Position numbers and translations under genes: made by a program. From Epichloe hybrida (Eukaryota > Ascomycota > Sordariomycetes > Hypocreales > Clavicipitaceae), in NCBI GenBank assembly GCA_019022495.1, contig JAFEKR010000001.1:7564001-7628000 (forward strand): 64,000 bases of DNA, in the 5' to 3' direction. The notes beneath the pieces are model-generated. The model was not told where the DNA came from. It worked only from the letters and a program-made list of their open reading frames with translations, and did no database searches. Positions 1 through 11,798 of this stretch are shown here, piece by piece. Positions within the stretch are counted from its first letter, which is position 1. The number at the start of each line of letters is the position of its first letter.

Positions 1-2768
1 GATGAGTCAGTCAAATGGCACGTTCCCCAAATGACGGGGAAGACTTACAATCAAGTATGGTGCTTGTGAGATGGCATCGCCCAAGTCAGCGACAAGAATT
101 TCCGTGATGCTCTCTTTGCTAGCGCCCTTCCGTGCCACAAAGTCTGCTGACAAGAATGGCGGTATGGACGTGAGAGCTTCCGCCACGAACACTGGTTTGG
201 ATAGGTCCAGAAGGGAATATACCTGTGTTTGGAATTAGTCAGGTTGGATATAAGAAGTGCGCATGCACTGACGCTAGGACACGTACGTGCAAGGCACCAT
301 TTGAGCTGAGCAAGAACATCATGATTCGATTCGATTCGTCTGGTTGCTGCTGCGCGCACATGGTTGCCTGGAAAGCGCCCTGTGTGTCGTTATAGAGGCA
401 TCCCGATGACCATTTGGAGGTTTTAAGTGTTCCATCGGGCTTGGCCACCTCTTCTAGCTCATTGTTGTTGTTGTCGATCTGAGCGATAAAGACACTGCTG
501 TCGTCCCGAATGAGCAGCAAGTAAGGGTCGACTATGCTGGCACTTGCGATTCGTGGCTCAGCTCCGGTTTCCTCATCCAGCATGGGCAGGATCTGACTTA
601 ATCCCAAATCTGTGTCATGAGGAAATCAGTACAAACATGACCGACGAGTCACTGTTGGGAACGTGGGCTCATAGCTCACCTCCATCATAGCATCGCACTT
701 CTGATTTGAGCACTTGGATGATTCGCATTTGCTTGCCCATGGTTCCGGCTTCCACAGTAAATCCTGCCGCTGGGTCAAACTCGGTGTCTTTGAGTGTTTC
801 GAACCCGGCCGCTGTCAGAGCGTAAACGTCAGATGTCTCGTATCCATCCAGATCCACCTTGGCCACGATCATGTACTTGTCAAACTGTCCAGCTGGGTCA
901 TAGTCGTTGGAGACTGGTGCGCCCGTCCCCATACCCAACGACTTGGGCATAGGCTTCTTGACACACATGGTCCAGAACCCTCGAGCTTCGGGGAAGTCAA
1001 ATCTCCCAATGACTTTGGGCTGTATGTTTCTGTTGAGAATCGCAACTGAGCCAGCCGAATCCTTCCCGACAGCGCAGGCCAATTCCAGTTCAGCCGTCAC
1101 CCCTTTCGATAACGCATCCTCCTCCCCTCCAGGTACAAAGGCGGGGCGGCCACAAGCAATGTCTCGGATTGGGCCAACAGTCAATAGTCTGTCGTGAATG
1201 CGGAAAATGGCGTCTCCAGGTCTTGAGCTGCCATTTGTAGCTTGGGCTAGTTTGGCTTCGCCAGAGTCGTTTCCGTATAAATCGTCATCCTCGTCATCCT
1301 CGAGGTCGAGGTCCTCCACGTCCAGCGCTAGATCGGGATCGAGCAACCGTGACCTCTTCCTCTTTTCTTGGCCATGTTTTCGAGACCAGCCAAGCACAAT
1401 TGAATCGTTGCTTTCGCTGCCCAGAAACAGATTATTTTTACCTACTTTTGATATGCAAGAAACCCGACTCTTGATAAGATTGCCGCCATTTTCAGAGCTG
1501 ACGAGTTTCACGCTGATTCCCGATACCGTGCGACCGTCAATTCGGAAACTCACGATTGCCAACCTCCCATCGTTCAATATTAATAAGAGCTCGCCGGCAT
1601 CAGCATTCAATACCTCAACAGCGCACCATTCGAGTCTGAACCCCAGCTCAGCCTGATCAACTAGACTGAATGATGTCATGTGTTTTGCCATGTCGTTGAC
1701 TGCCACACCGTTGGGCTTGCCAGACTGGTCAATGTGTATAAGCTCGTTGTCTCCTACCAGCAGAGCGCCACCCATGGGTGCTGGCAGAGCGACCACTTTG
1801 AATAGATCCTGAGGCAACCCTGTAACCGATAGAATGGTTGTCGAGGCTCGTTGTTGTAAATCGAGAGTGAACACTTTGTATGTAAGGTGATCCTTGATGC
1901 CCAATGCTGCCGATGGTGATTGAGTTGAGGATAGAATGCCAAACGTCGGCTCTCGATATTCATGCAGGAACGCAAGATGCACAGGATGTAGCAGCGTTGG
2001 GTCCAATAGCGGCAGGCGAAGAACAAAGGAAGGAGTATAACGCGACCTGACGAGGTCGTTCTCACCATCTCCGTTCGTCATTGTTGATGGTTTCCTGACT
2101 GGGCGCGGACCGTCCAGATCTTCGTCCCAATCATCCATCTCCAGATCTTCTTCGCTATGGGCAAAAGGAAGGATGGCCAGGTTTCTGCTGCCGAACTTGA
2201 AGGCGACGCATCGGCTGCCAGGATCTGCCTCCAAGTAATTGACGTAGTCGCCAAACCCCGTCTCCCAAGGCGCACCTAGCAGCTCATCTTTTTCATAGTA
2301 GTGAATCGAAGTCGTTTCGAGCGCGTTTCTCTGGGGATCCCATTCTGTCAAGCACATCTTGGCGGCCTTGTATGCCAGAAGCAAAGCTTCGCCTCCTGAA
2401 GCAGTGTTCCTGATTTTGACACGCGCCAGCCCAATGACAGTGCCTGCCAACGGAACTTCGGCGACGAGCACTAGCTTAGTGTTGTTGGTGCGATCGGTTC
2501 GCACAATCATCGACTCGCCTCCGAGGAAGGAGGCCTCAAGGCCGTCATCATCGTTGATGCGGTGATCAAAATGCTGATCGTCATCTTTGGCAAACGATTG
2601 CAGACCTTTGGTTTGAGGATCGAGCTCGGCAGAAATGAATTTAGTCGTGAAGATCTGAAGAAGTGAGCCCTTGGCGACAACGAGGTTGTTGGCCGTTGCA
2701 GAGGTCAACGGCAGGCTTAACGAATGAGTGACGGCCGAAGGAGCCATAAGCTCAGTGTACACCTGCAT
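1..2768 (-). CDS. CFT1: CFT1/CPSF160, mRNA cleavage and polyadenylation factor subunit (3' end outside window)
   Basis: Large WD-repeat/beta-propeller scaffold of the nuclear pre-mRNA cleavage and polyadenylation factor (CPSF160; CPSF-A family), which binds RNA near the poly(A) signal. I start at the ATG at 2768 because the family's conserved N-terminus (tyrosine-threonine-glutamate-leucine, then a run ending in NNLVVAKGSLLQIF) begins there. The open frame extends further upstream but without family resemblance. Exons seen: 2768-680, 609-287, 222-49, giving 862 codons. Introns 679-610 and 286-223 have GT/AG ends and restore the frame; a fourth intron opens at 48 (GTAAGT) and runs off the window. 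An acidic stretch lies near residues 483-502, as expected between propeller blades. Fungal CFT1 is about 1,400 residues, so roughly the C-terminal 40% is missing only because of the window edge. It diverges from the LMBD1 gene. Confidence 0.93.
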
Positions 2769-3439
2769 CGTCGCGAGACCATTCTCCCTGCATCCGCGAC
2801 AATTGAAGTCGATGAGGAGCTCCGGCGAGCTAAGACGAGCGGATGAGCTGTCGGAGAGGCAAAAGCCAGGGGCCAAGGGAGGTGAATGGCAAATATCGCC
2901 AAGCTTGGTCCAGACGCCGGTGAAGCACCAGACGAAAGGAAGTTGCAACTTTGGGAAAGTTGAAGCTCCACTACAAGTGGCCAGGCCAGCGCGGATCAAC
3001 TGGCCGCCGCGCCGAAAATCAGACGCGCGCTGAGCAAGTGGCGCTCTACATGTAAAATACGGATTAGCGCCGGACAACCCAGTACCCACCAAAAACCGGC
3101 CCCGTGTCCAAGTCGAGTCGCGTCCATGACGACCAGGCGCAACTGCAGAGGCGCCAACGTCGCTATTGCGTCACGCCGCCCTTCAGAAAGCTCACCAAAC
3201 TGGTTTCCAGCTTCTACAACCTGCTTCCCGCATAGTCAACTCTCCTCCTCGCCCGCAGGAGCCATTTGTACGAAGTTGCTGCTTCTTGTTCTGCTGTTCA
3301 TACGAGGCCAGTCTCTTCTCGTCTATTCTATCGAGCACCTCTCCGCTGCCAGCAACACAAAACTGAGCTCCGCCGAGCCCCCCTTCAATTGCGACGAGCG
3401 GATCGAACCCTCATCCCGCCCATGCCAACTTGACTCGCC
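2769..3439. promoter_or_regulatory. Divergent promoter region between CFT1 and LMBD1
   Basis: About 670 bp separate the two divergent start codons. The region must hold both promoters and 5' leaders. It is moderately GC-rich, with pyrimidine-rich stretches just upstream of the LMBD1 start. I see no clear TATA box. Short ORFs here are not supported by family resemblance. Confidence 0.5.
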
Positions 3440-5233
3440 ATGGCTGACGCAGGTCTGGTGCAGACCAGTTTGATCTGGATCACATACGCCATAGCCGTAG
3501 GCTTCTGCCTGCTGGCCGCCATCATCACAACCTTCACCTGGCAGACGCCGCGAGACCGTTCCGCCGTTGTCAGCATCGTCGCCATCATCAGTCTGACTTC
3601 ACTGCTTGCCACCGTCCTTCTGCTGCCCGTCGACATTGCTCTCGTCTCAGCGACTGGCTCGGTATCGCGGGGAACCAAAAAGCACTGGGCGACACCCGAG
3701 AGAATCGACAATATCCTGCTTACGCTCAAGATTGTCTACTATTGCCTGTACAGTGTCGATGCGCTGCTGTGTCTAGTGGTCATTCCATTTGCCTACTTTT
3801 GGTATGAGGAATACGACGAAATCGAGTTCGAGGAAGAAGGGAGAACATGGCAGAGTCGGTTCTGGGCTGCTGCCAAGTATGCTCTCTTTTTCGTAGCCTT
3901 CGTTATTGTTTTGTTCCTGCTGGGCTTCTTTGTTCCATCTCCAGGTGACTCCTCCAAGGGCGATCACTGGGACTTGGACTATTTCAAACATCTTGTTGCG
4001 CGGAACCATGCCGAGAAGGCTCTTACCTTCGCTCTGGGCCTGCTAATGACACTGGGAACGCTCTTGTACGTCATCTACACTGGTTCGGGGCTCGCACTCA
4101 TGCCTGTGTCTTTCATCACGTCGGCGCCGTCAATCTCAGCTCCTCAGCTTTCTGCAACCACGGCATCACAGTTGGAGCGGAATCGCGAGCGTCAACGTCA
4201 ACTGGAGATGCGAAATGTTGGCCGCCAGGAGGGCATGTCCCGGAAGGACCGTCGAGAGCTTGATGCGCTTGTTAGGGAGGAACAAACTCTTGTGCGACGG
4301 GAGCGCCTGGCAGCTGAAGCCCAAGGAGAAGGCAAGAGCAAGGTCTACCAGGCTTGGCTGAGGATATGCGCCCTGCTGCGACCCGTCAAGATGCTAGGTG
4401 GCCTTCTTCTCCTGGCCATATCCGTGCTCATCTGGGTGTCAATGCTGATCACAGGCATTGACAAGGCCATGAACTCAGTGTGCAAGCAACGCTGTGGATA
4501 CATTTTGGGTAGTACGCACATCTTCCAACCCATGAACTGGGTCTTCGTCAAGCTTGCGAGAGTGTTCCCCGTCGACTATGTCCTCATGGCGTTGTTGATT
4601 CTCTTCCTCTTCAGCAGCACAATTTCCGGCATCGCAACCGTCGGCATTCGCTTCCTCTGGATCCGAATTTTCCAGATTCGACGTGGCCGAACGGCCCCTC
4701 AGGCTCTACTTATTGCCACAGTCATGCTAACTCTGGCCATCCTCGCCATCAACTATGCCATCACCATGTTGGTGGCCCCCCAGTACTCCATCTATGGCAC
4801 GCAGACGTTCTGTTCCAACGAGCCTGAACATCCTGGATCGGCACCTTCGTGCAAGGACCATGAAGACCTGATCAAGCCCTGCTCCGAAGCCTTGAGCTTC
4901 AAGCATGCCAAGGACATTTGTACACCCTCCGTCATGTCAACGTTCCTCAACCGCATCACCATCACATGGCCATTCTTCGGCATCATTGACTTTTGGGCTC
5001 AGTTCGCCTTCCTGGGCGTCTTCCTCGTCGTGTTTGTCGCAGCTCTAATCCACAGCCCCAAGGTCAACACGGCCGAACTTGATGAAGATGCCGAGGTGGA
5101 CGAGGAAGAAAGTCTCTTGGCTGCGACGGGTCGCCGATTCAACGCAACATGGGACGACGTGCGGGGGAAACCACGAGGATACGGGTCAAACCAAGAGGAG
5201 AGCATTGGAGATTCTTCAAGGGCACAAAGGTGA
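3440..5233 (+). CDS. Probable lysosomal (vacuolar) cobalamin transporter, LMBR1 domain protein
   Basis: Single-exon gene of 597 residues, matching the length and sequence character of fungal 'probable lysosomal cobalamin transporter' (LMBD1) proteins. The N-terminus [16 protein letters not shown] is the family's first membrane segment. Further hydrophobic helices appear near residues 40-62, 90-118, 145-170, 190-212, 315-338, 378-402, 418-440 and 510-535, about nine in all. A charged cytosolic loop rich in Arg and Glu lies near 245-300. The C-terminal tail is acidic. In animals LMBD1 works with ABCD4 to export vitamin B12 from lysosomes. Many fungi do not use cobalamin, so the fungal role is inferred and may differ. 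It diverges from CFT1 and converges with the zinc-finger gene downstream. Confidence 0.9.
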   Translation: MADAGLVQTSLIWITYAIAVGFCLLAAIITTFTWQTPRDRSAVVSIVAIISLTSLLATVLLLPVDIALVSATGSVSRGTKKHWATPERIDNILLTLKIVYYCLYSVDALLCLVVIPFAYFWYEEYDEIEFEEEGRTWQSRFWAAAKYALFFVAFVIVLFLLGFFVPSPGDSSKGDHWDLDYFKHLVARNHAEKALTFALGLLMTLGTLLYVIYTGSGLALMPVSFITSAPSISAPQLSATTASQLERNRERQRQLEMRNVGRQEGMSRKDRRELDALVREEQTLVRRERLAAEAQGEGKSKVYQAWLRICALLRPVKMLGGLLLLAISVLIWVSMLITGIDKAMNSVCKQRCGYILGSTHIFQPMNWVFVKLARVFPVDYVLMALLILFLFSSTISGIATVGIRFLWIRIFQIRRGRTAPQALLIATVMLTLAILAINYAITMLVAPQYSIYGTQTFCSNEPEHPGSAPSCKDHEDLIKPCSEALSFKHAKDICTPSVMSTFLNRITITWPFFGIIDFWAQFAFLGVFLVVFVAALIHSPKVNTAELDEDAEVDEEESLLAATGRRFNATWDDVRGKPRGYGSNQEESIGDSSRAQR

Positions 5234-5568
5234 AAAAGCACATGCTGGAATCTAATGACAAAGCCGGGGCTTTGGTAAGATTGTACGCAGAGTATAGGAT
5301 AGGTTGTGTTTGAGTTGCTACGAGGGATTCAATTATGCATATGGTTAGGCAGGCGCAGGGTGGGTTTTTTTTTTTTGAGCTCAAAGCATCGGTTTTTTTA
5401 CTTCTTCCTAACGTCAAAGTCTGTTTCCCAATTCACAGGTTATCTCAATACAATAGAGATGAGTCAGTACTGCCGCCTGTACCCAGGCAGATGAAGTTTG
5501 GCCAGCACCGTGATGTGGCCACAGAGAATCAGCGTATCGGCAACATCTACCGCGACATGGTAAACGTT
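5234..5568. other. Convergent 3' intergenic spacer
   Basis: About 335 bp between two convergent stop codons. It contains a short T run near 5367-5376 and A/T-rich stretches suitable for polyadenylation on both strands. No gene is seen. Confidence 0.6.
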
Positions 5569-6698
5569 TCAAGACCCCAGCGCAACTTTCTTCTCCGTCT
5601 TCCTCCTGTCCCTCGTAAACTGGGTGGCCTTGTGACTTCTATCATCGAAATGTGCCGCCGGCCCGACATGCATCTCCCTCCAGCACCTAGTGCAGTAGAC
5701 GTCCTCGTCGCACCCCAGACACCTCAGCGTGGCATCTTCCAAGCACACGGTACACCAAGAGTCCATGTCGTCGTCCGTATAGCCCGTCTTGGACGTCAGT
5801 CTCTTCACAGACTTGGTAGGTATGGACGTGGGCACCGAGGGGAGAGGACCTTGTGCTTTGGCCGAGGAGTGCCGAAGCGCGGCCATCCGCGCCGTGAGAT
5901 CGGCTATTTGCGTGGAGGAGGTGGAGGTTTCCGTCCCGGGGGCTGAGGGAAGCTCTATAGAGGGGGGGTGGTCCCGCGCAGCTTCATCTTCTTCTTCATG
6001 TCCAGGGGGTGTCTCGGTGTCTTGGAGCCCAGCATCGAGTTCCACCTCGTCTTTGTACCGCGCAATAACGCCGCTGGTCTCTCTGGTCATGGACTCGCCG
6101 TCCGAGTCATCTGAGTGGTGGTGGTGCGTGTCTGTGGGCACCGACGCGGAGAGTCTTTCCAGAAGGGCCTTGACATCTTCTTCTCTGGGCTCTGTCGATG
6201 AGGGTTGCGGGAGGGTGTCGTCCGCGTCTGCGAGCATCTCCTCGAGAGCTTGGTCGTCTGTTTCAAAGAGGGCGTCTACATCATCGCTTTCCTGGTCGGG
6301 GGCAATCCAGCTGGGCGACTTGGTGGTGTCATTGCCGTGAGACTGGGTCGTGAGGTCGGTGGAGCCGGTCTTGGTAGGCGTGCTTTTTGAACTGCGTGGT
6401 GGTGGTGAGTCGGCTTGGGTGCGGAGGGACTTTAGTCTTGCGGCGAGGACGTCTCCTCCTGTGGGGGGTTTGGCGCGCTCTATGACATCGAATTTGATTC
6501 TGTGGGGGTGGAGAGGATAGAAGAAGAATATATCAGGGTTAGGTGGGTTTGTTCCCCTTGGAGGCAGGAGGTTACTGATGGGGTGAGAGATGAGGAAGGG
6601 GACACAAACGGATTTGATGTTGGTTTCTTGGGCGTGGTGCTTGCTCCGCGGAGGGCTTGCAGTCGGTCCAGGAGGGACTTGTCGATGCCATCTGACAT
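5569..6698 (-). CDS. ANCHR/ZFYVE19-like zinc-finger protein
   Basis: Two exons, 6698-6576 and 6477-5569, give 343 residues. The start MSDGIDKSLLDRLQALRG is the first ATG in frame. The donor GTAACC at 6575 is clear. The acceptor at 6478 is chosen by phase; a stronger-looking CACAG a few bases upstream would break the frame, so this junction is uncertain. The C-terminus has a compact zinc finger: Cys 283, 286, 294, 297, 303, 306 with His 311, 317 and 323, in the context ATLRCLGCDEDVYCTRC. That closely matches the C-terminal finger of animal ANCHR (ZFYVE19), the ESCRT-III/Vps4 regulator of the abscission checkpoint. The middle is acidic and low-complexity. I see no N-terminal FYVE finger, so only the C-terminal half of the animal architecture is shared. 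Role in ESCRT or cytokinesis is inference. Confidence 0.75.
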
Positions 6699-7269
6699 GA
6701 TGAGGGCTGGGTTAAAGTGTGTAGAAGGCAAGTGAGTTGGCCTGTTTTTGTTTAATTTATTTAAGACGACTTTTGGTGGACGGCATGCAATAGGTGAGGT
6801 TGAGGTTGAGTATGTGCAGTGAGTGTACTGTTCGCGGTCCCGCTTAACCATAACTGCTATTACGTCCTTGATCTATGATGTTTCGTCGTGGCGTCGTCAG
6901 CACAAACAGAGCTTGCCGCTAATCTATAGCTGGGTGCTGGTATTCTTGACTTCTCTTCCTCTTCCCCGTAACTATTTAAAACCCAAAAAAAAGAAGAAGA
7001 AGAAATCGACGCCGAAAATGCCTACCCTGCCTACCCCTCCCTGCCTTTGTACTCTGCCTGTGTGACCTGGCCCTCGTCCATGCCCATTTCTCGCTGAATG
7101 CGCTGAAGACAGTTGTAATACCGGGTGAGCAGAGCCAACGCTTGGCGCCGCGGCGTACATAAGACTGCGGTGGAATAAAGTGTCACGTGCTGAGTTCGCT
7201 TGCGCTAACAATGTTCACTCTTGCTCCTCTCTTCTGCCGTCATCCCTTGCTCACGGCTCCCTCTCCCTC
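6699..7269. promoter_or_regulatory. Divergent promoter region between the ANCHR-like and APH-like genes
   Basis: About 570 bp upstream of both divergent starts. It includes an A-rich patch near 6980-7010 and pyrimidine-rich sequence before 7270. An in-frame GTG at 7180 extends the APH-like frame, but without an ATG. No other gene is seen. Confidence 0.4.
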
Positions 7270-8887
7270 ATGGCGAACCGCGAATTACTTTCTGGTCCTA
7301 TCACCCTCTCTGAAGCAAAAGAGAAGGTGTTCGACGTGGTTCACCGGCTCGAATACCCGCAGCTTAAACGAGCCTTCTTTCAGCGCCTCCAAAGCCAAAG
7401 TCACCTCATTCGCGCCATTGTTGCCCACCACTTGGGCGTTGACCCGGTGAACTGCGAGGTCTCGCCTCCCGAGTATTGGCGCCATGGATCCTTTAACGTC
7501 TGTGTGCCGGCTCGCGTCGACGCTCCGGACCCAGGGCAGCCCAGTTTTGTCATGGTCCGATTTCCTCTACCTTATCGCGTCGGAGAGACAACGCGTCCCG
7601 GAAACGCAGATGAGAAGCTCAGATGCGAAGCCGCTACCTATGCATGGCTTCAGGGACACTGTCCTTCAGTCCCTATACCACATTTATACGGCGTAGGACT
7701 AGCCACGGGCCAGCAGGTACGACTGGTAGCATGCACTTCGGCACTTCGGCACTTCGGAGCTCGCTAACCTTTGCTCCTCTCTACAGCTGACCCACGTAAG
7801 CCACTTACCGTGGTGGTCACGCTGGCTCCATGGACTTCGGCGATACTTTCGGACTCTGCTTGGCTATCCGTGTCCAACTCACTACATCCCGCATAATTCA
7901 AGTGTCTCGACTTCCCTCGGATTAGGCTACTTGGTGATCGAGACCATTCCCGACACTGAAGGAAGAATGCTTTCGGCTTCCTGGGAAGAAAGGCGCGAGG
8001 ACGACCGCCTGCAACGCAACCTCCAGCGAGACCTCGCGCGAATACTCCTCTCGCTCGCAGCCGTTCCGCTTCCCCGCATTGGTGCGTTCCGACTCGATGA
8101 TACCGGCTACATCCACCTTGACAACCGCCCGCTCAGCACAGAGGTCATTATGCAAGAGAACGAGGACCTTCCCCTTGATATGCCACGTCACCAGACCTAC
8201 ACCCGTGTGGACGACTTCGTCCTTGCATACCTAGACGCCTTTCATAACCGACTACTGCACCAGCCTAATACCATTGAAAATGAGATCGACGGACGGTTCG
8301 AGTTGGCGGGTCTTACCGCAGCGCGAGCCATCTTTCCGCAGATGCTACAGAAAGACCTCCGGTCTGGCCCCTTTGTCTGCAGTCTGACAGATCTCCATAG
8401 AAGCAACATCATAGTCGATGACGATTGGAACATCGTAAGCATCATCGATCTTGAGTTCGCCTGCTCGAGGCCTCTCGAATTCCAGCAGCCCCCCTACTGG
8501 CTTGGGGGACAGTGCGTCGATCAGATTGATCGCGCGTCATTCAGCCCTCATCACGATCGATTCATCCAAATTCTGGAGGAGCAGGAGGAGCTTCTTGCTA
8601 AAAGGACTCCTAGAAAGCTTTCCGCTATAATGCGACAGGCATGGGCGAGTGGGACATTCTGGCTCGCTCTCGCGACTGAAGACCCAGTCGCCTTTTCCTC
8701 GATCTTTTGGTATCGCCTTTTGCCTCATCGACTCCATCTTACAATAGATCACACGACCGATTTCACGCTCTTAGCGAATCTTGGGGGGGAGGACATTATT
8801 CAGAAAAAGTTGCAAGATCACGATCAGTACTTGAAGAAGCTTGATAGTATATTCGAGGAATACGACGTAGACGCATCGAAATCATGA
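7270..8887 (+). CDS. APH-fold phosphotransferase (aminoglycoside phosphotransferase family)
   Basis: Two exons, 7270-7716 and 7787-8887, give 515 residues. The 70-bp intron has GTACGA/CTACAG ends and phase 0. The catalytic loop TDLHRSNIIVD carries the Brenner-type aspartate (Asp351) and asparagine (Asn356), and the metal-binding aspartate follows at Asp370 (IIDLEFA). The usual His and Gly before the catalytic Asp are replaced by Leu and Thr, which is common among fungal members. This family is greatly expanded in ascomycetes, and very few members have known substrates. It should not be read as antibiotic resistance. The gene lies beside a gene-poor, AT-rich island with another kinase-fold gene on its far side. 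Substrate unknown; kinase-like activity is plausible because the key residues are present. Confidence 0.85.
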
Positions 8888-10170
8888 ATACAAATGTGTC
8901 TGCAATGATCGAACCATTTCCCACGGTCGAGGTGTCATCTTAGTCGCTGGACTTCTCTGGAGGAGTTGGAGGTTTTGGGGCCTTTCCTCTGCGGGCTTGT
9001 TGTGCCTTTGTCCCGGACGATGACAGCTGTTGTGCCTGTGAAGCCGAGATCGGGGGGCGCATCGCTTCCGGCGGTTGCAGCGTCCCAAGAAGCATGACGA
9101 CCCAAAGTCACAGGCGATCATCGACACCCACGTCCGGTACGTCTTGTCTCTTCCTCTATAATTTACGAGTATGAACGTGAGAACAAAAACAGAGGCGAAA
9201 TATCGGACGCTATCGCAGAGACAACGCCCAATGCTTGGGGTGAGGTGGATGCGGTCATTCTGCATGTGCATCAGGATTGGCCTGGTTTCCAACAAATGGG
9301 AAGTAATTGCTCAGGTCCAACAGTGACGGGACCTTCCATGGCCATATCTACCGTCCGGCATTCAGCTGCAAGCCCCGAATCGGCCTTTGGTTGCGATATA
9401 CAGGCTTTAGATAGTGGGTAGAGCAGTGAGAGTCTTTTACGGGACGTTGATGGATGAGAATGAGATGGTTCGGGAAGAATAGGAGGAAACGCTATTTGAT
9501 AGCTCTATAGAATAGCTGAACAAGCAAGCAGGGTCTTCCCAATTTCGCAACATAATGCCTCGAGCGTGTCTATACATAGCGCATATAACTGTTATAGATC
9601 ATCGCCATAGGCATCCTGCACATAGCAATTGCGTTGTAGTAGTTATTCCGCGACGGGTTACAGAACACGGCGTCGGCCCATAGCAGATGATGGCCGACAA
9701 TGTGGACGGATGGTATCAACATGCAGTTTCACGGTGAGTAAACACCTGTGCGCCGCCGGGAGAGTCGTGAGAGTGTGACGACACAGGAGTTCCAGGCCCT
9801 GCGAAGCCTCTAACTTTCGAAAGCTGCGGCTAGGTCCCGCCGTTCGGGTCTCCGTTACGATAAGTTTTCAGGATGCTCATTACGGTAGCCGACGTTGATT
9901 AAAGCAGCAGTGCTCTCGGGACGCATCCAGTTCAGAATGGGCTTGGTAAAATCTATTGTAGAGGTGATTGCGGTACCTCGCGAACGAGGGCACATATTAC
10001 GTCATTAATATGATCGCTTTCTGTGGCATGTATTCTCGACATGTTGAAGGGCTATTCCTACACTTTTGTCAAGGTTTCTTGGGAAGCATCATTATGCTTT
10101 CTTTTTGGCCGGTGTGAGATGGCACTTTGAGCCTCGGGACAGGATGATTTGCATCGTGAATCAGATGATA
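8888..10170. other. Gene-free stretch with a possible broken ORF near 9050-9421
   Basis: No gene is supported. One coding-like patch can be read on the plus strand: an open frame ending at a GTACGT donor (9137) joins in phase through an AAACAG acceptor (9192) to an open frame ending with TAG at 9419-9421. A stop lies just upstream and there is no in-frame ATG, so at best it is the 3' piece of a decayed gene. I do not recognise it. The rest looks non-coding. Confidence 0.3.
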
Positions 10171-10600
10171 GTTTCTCTTTTTTTTAGTTTAAGTAATCCC
10201 TAAGAGTTATTATATAGCTTTCTTTTCTAGAGGTAAAGCTTATAGCTTAAGTTACTTTATAATATTTAGTATACTTAAAGGTAATACCTTAAAGGGTTAC
10301 TTCTTTAGTGTCACGGCTTGCACCGAAAGGTTAAGAACGAAGTGATGGCTAAGACTATCGCAGTCGCTGCTAGATAGATGCTAGCTAGGGGCGGGTGCGT
10401 GAAGGTTTTAATCTCTAACCTAGCACTAATAATATGCGCAGTCTTCGATAAATACCCCGCTTCACGAGCACGTGGCTATCTCGTAGCTAGCTAGCCTCTT
10501 TGTCATCCGCACGGCCCGAAGGTTCTCTAAAGACCCGCTTCGATGAACATCCTATCTTTGACCTCTGCGCTCCTAACATGTAGGAAGAAAATTAGAATTC
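10171..10600. other. Transition into the AT-rich island, partly normal composition
   Basis: Starts AT-rich (10171-10300), then about 270 bp of ordinary composition (10310-10590) rich in AGCTAGCTAG-like words, before the main AT-rich block. No ORF or known element is recognised. It may be a less mutated remnant of the repeat that gave rise to the island. Confidence 0.35.
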
Positions 10601-11570
10601 TATACTAGTTATATAATCTTAGTTTTTACCTATTTAGGGTTAAAGTATATACTAATAGCTATAATAAAGTTATAAATTATATTAAAACCCTAAACCTTAT
10701 TAATCTTATATATTAATACTTTCTAGTATAGCTTCCCTTATTACTTAATCTAATACTTAAATTAAATATTAGTATATTTAGTATTATTAAGGTAAGCTAT
10801 ATACTTAGCTAATACCTCTAATTTAATAATTACTTACCTAGAAGAAACCCTCTTTTTAAGCTTAATAAAGATTTAGTAAAGAGTAAGCTTTTTATTATTT
10901 ATATTACTTTCTTTAATCTTATTAATTACTATAGTATAAGTATTAGGATTAATAGTGCTTATAATCTAAGTTTTAATAGTCCTTTCTTAGGACTTTATTA
11001 CTTTATATACTTAGTACTTAAATATAAACTTATAAGATAAAAAGGAAAAAGCCTCTTAAAAGGTAAGCTTTATAGTATTACTTCCTTAGTTCTTTATAAT
11101 AAAAGCTTTATATAACTCTAGTATAATAGTAAAAGGCTTTTCTAAATAATTAGAGTTAAGCTTTAAAAGCTAGGGATTAACCCTTTCCTAGATCTCTTAG
11201 CTTTAAGTAGCTTACTTTAATACTTTATATTACTCTTCTTATTTATTAAATAAGACTAGCTTAATATTAGTCTTAAGACTTAGGTAATAAGAGGTTATTA
11301 TATCTATTATAAGCATTATTAGTAAGTAAGGTATAGTATATATATATATCTTATATATTAGGGACTTAGTAGAAGTTATAAGTATATACCTTCTAGGCTT
11401 ATAACTATTATATATTAAGTATATAACTTAAAAAGATTTTCTCTTATAGGATAAAGAAAGTTAAAAAAGGATTAAATTAAAGCTATTTTCTATTATATAA
11501 ATAGAAGAATAAAAGCTTCTCTTTTATAGAGAAAGCTATTATATTATAGATTATATGCTTTTATTATAAA
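10600..11570. repeat. AT-rich, RIP-like degenerate repeat island
   Basis: Nearly one kilobase made mostly of A and T, dense in TpA steps (TATA, TTAG, CTTA words), with very few CpG or CpA, and with stops in every frame. This is the usual look of a transposon inactivated by repeat-induced point mutation, in which C becomes T, chiefly at CpA. No coding domain survives to name the element. The boundary at about 11570, where normal composition returns just before the kinase gene, is sharp. Confidence 0.7.
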
Positions 11571-11798
11571 TTATCGCGTTTAGCAACGTGTATCTTCAGC
11601 TCCCCCAATACGGTTATAGGTGCAGATTTATTCGTTATAGACGCTGTATCCGCCATCGGGCAACACAAACAGCTTCTCTGCAAGGCACAGCAGCACGTTG
11701 TCGAAGCAATGCAAGGGTCAAGTGATTTGGGTGGGATTGGGGAATATATATCAGTGACGACGTGCCGAGAGTTCCACCAAGCTTCTCTCCACCCAATC

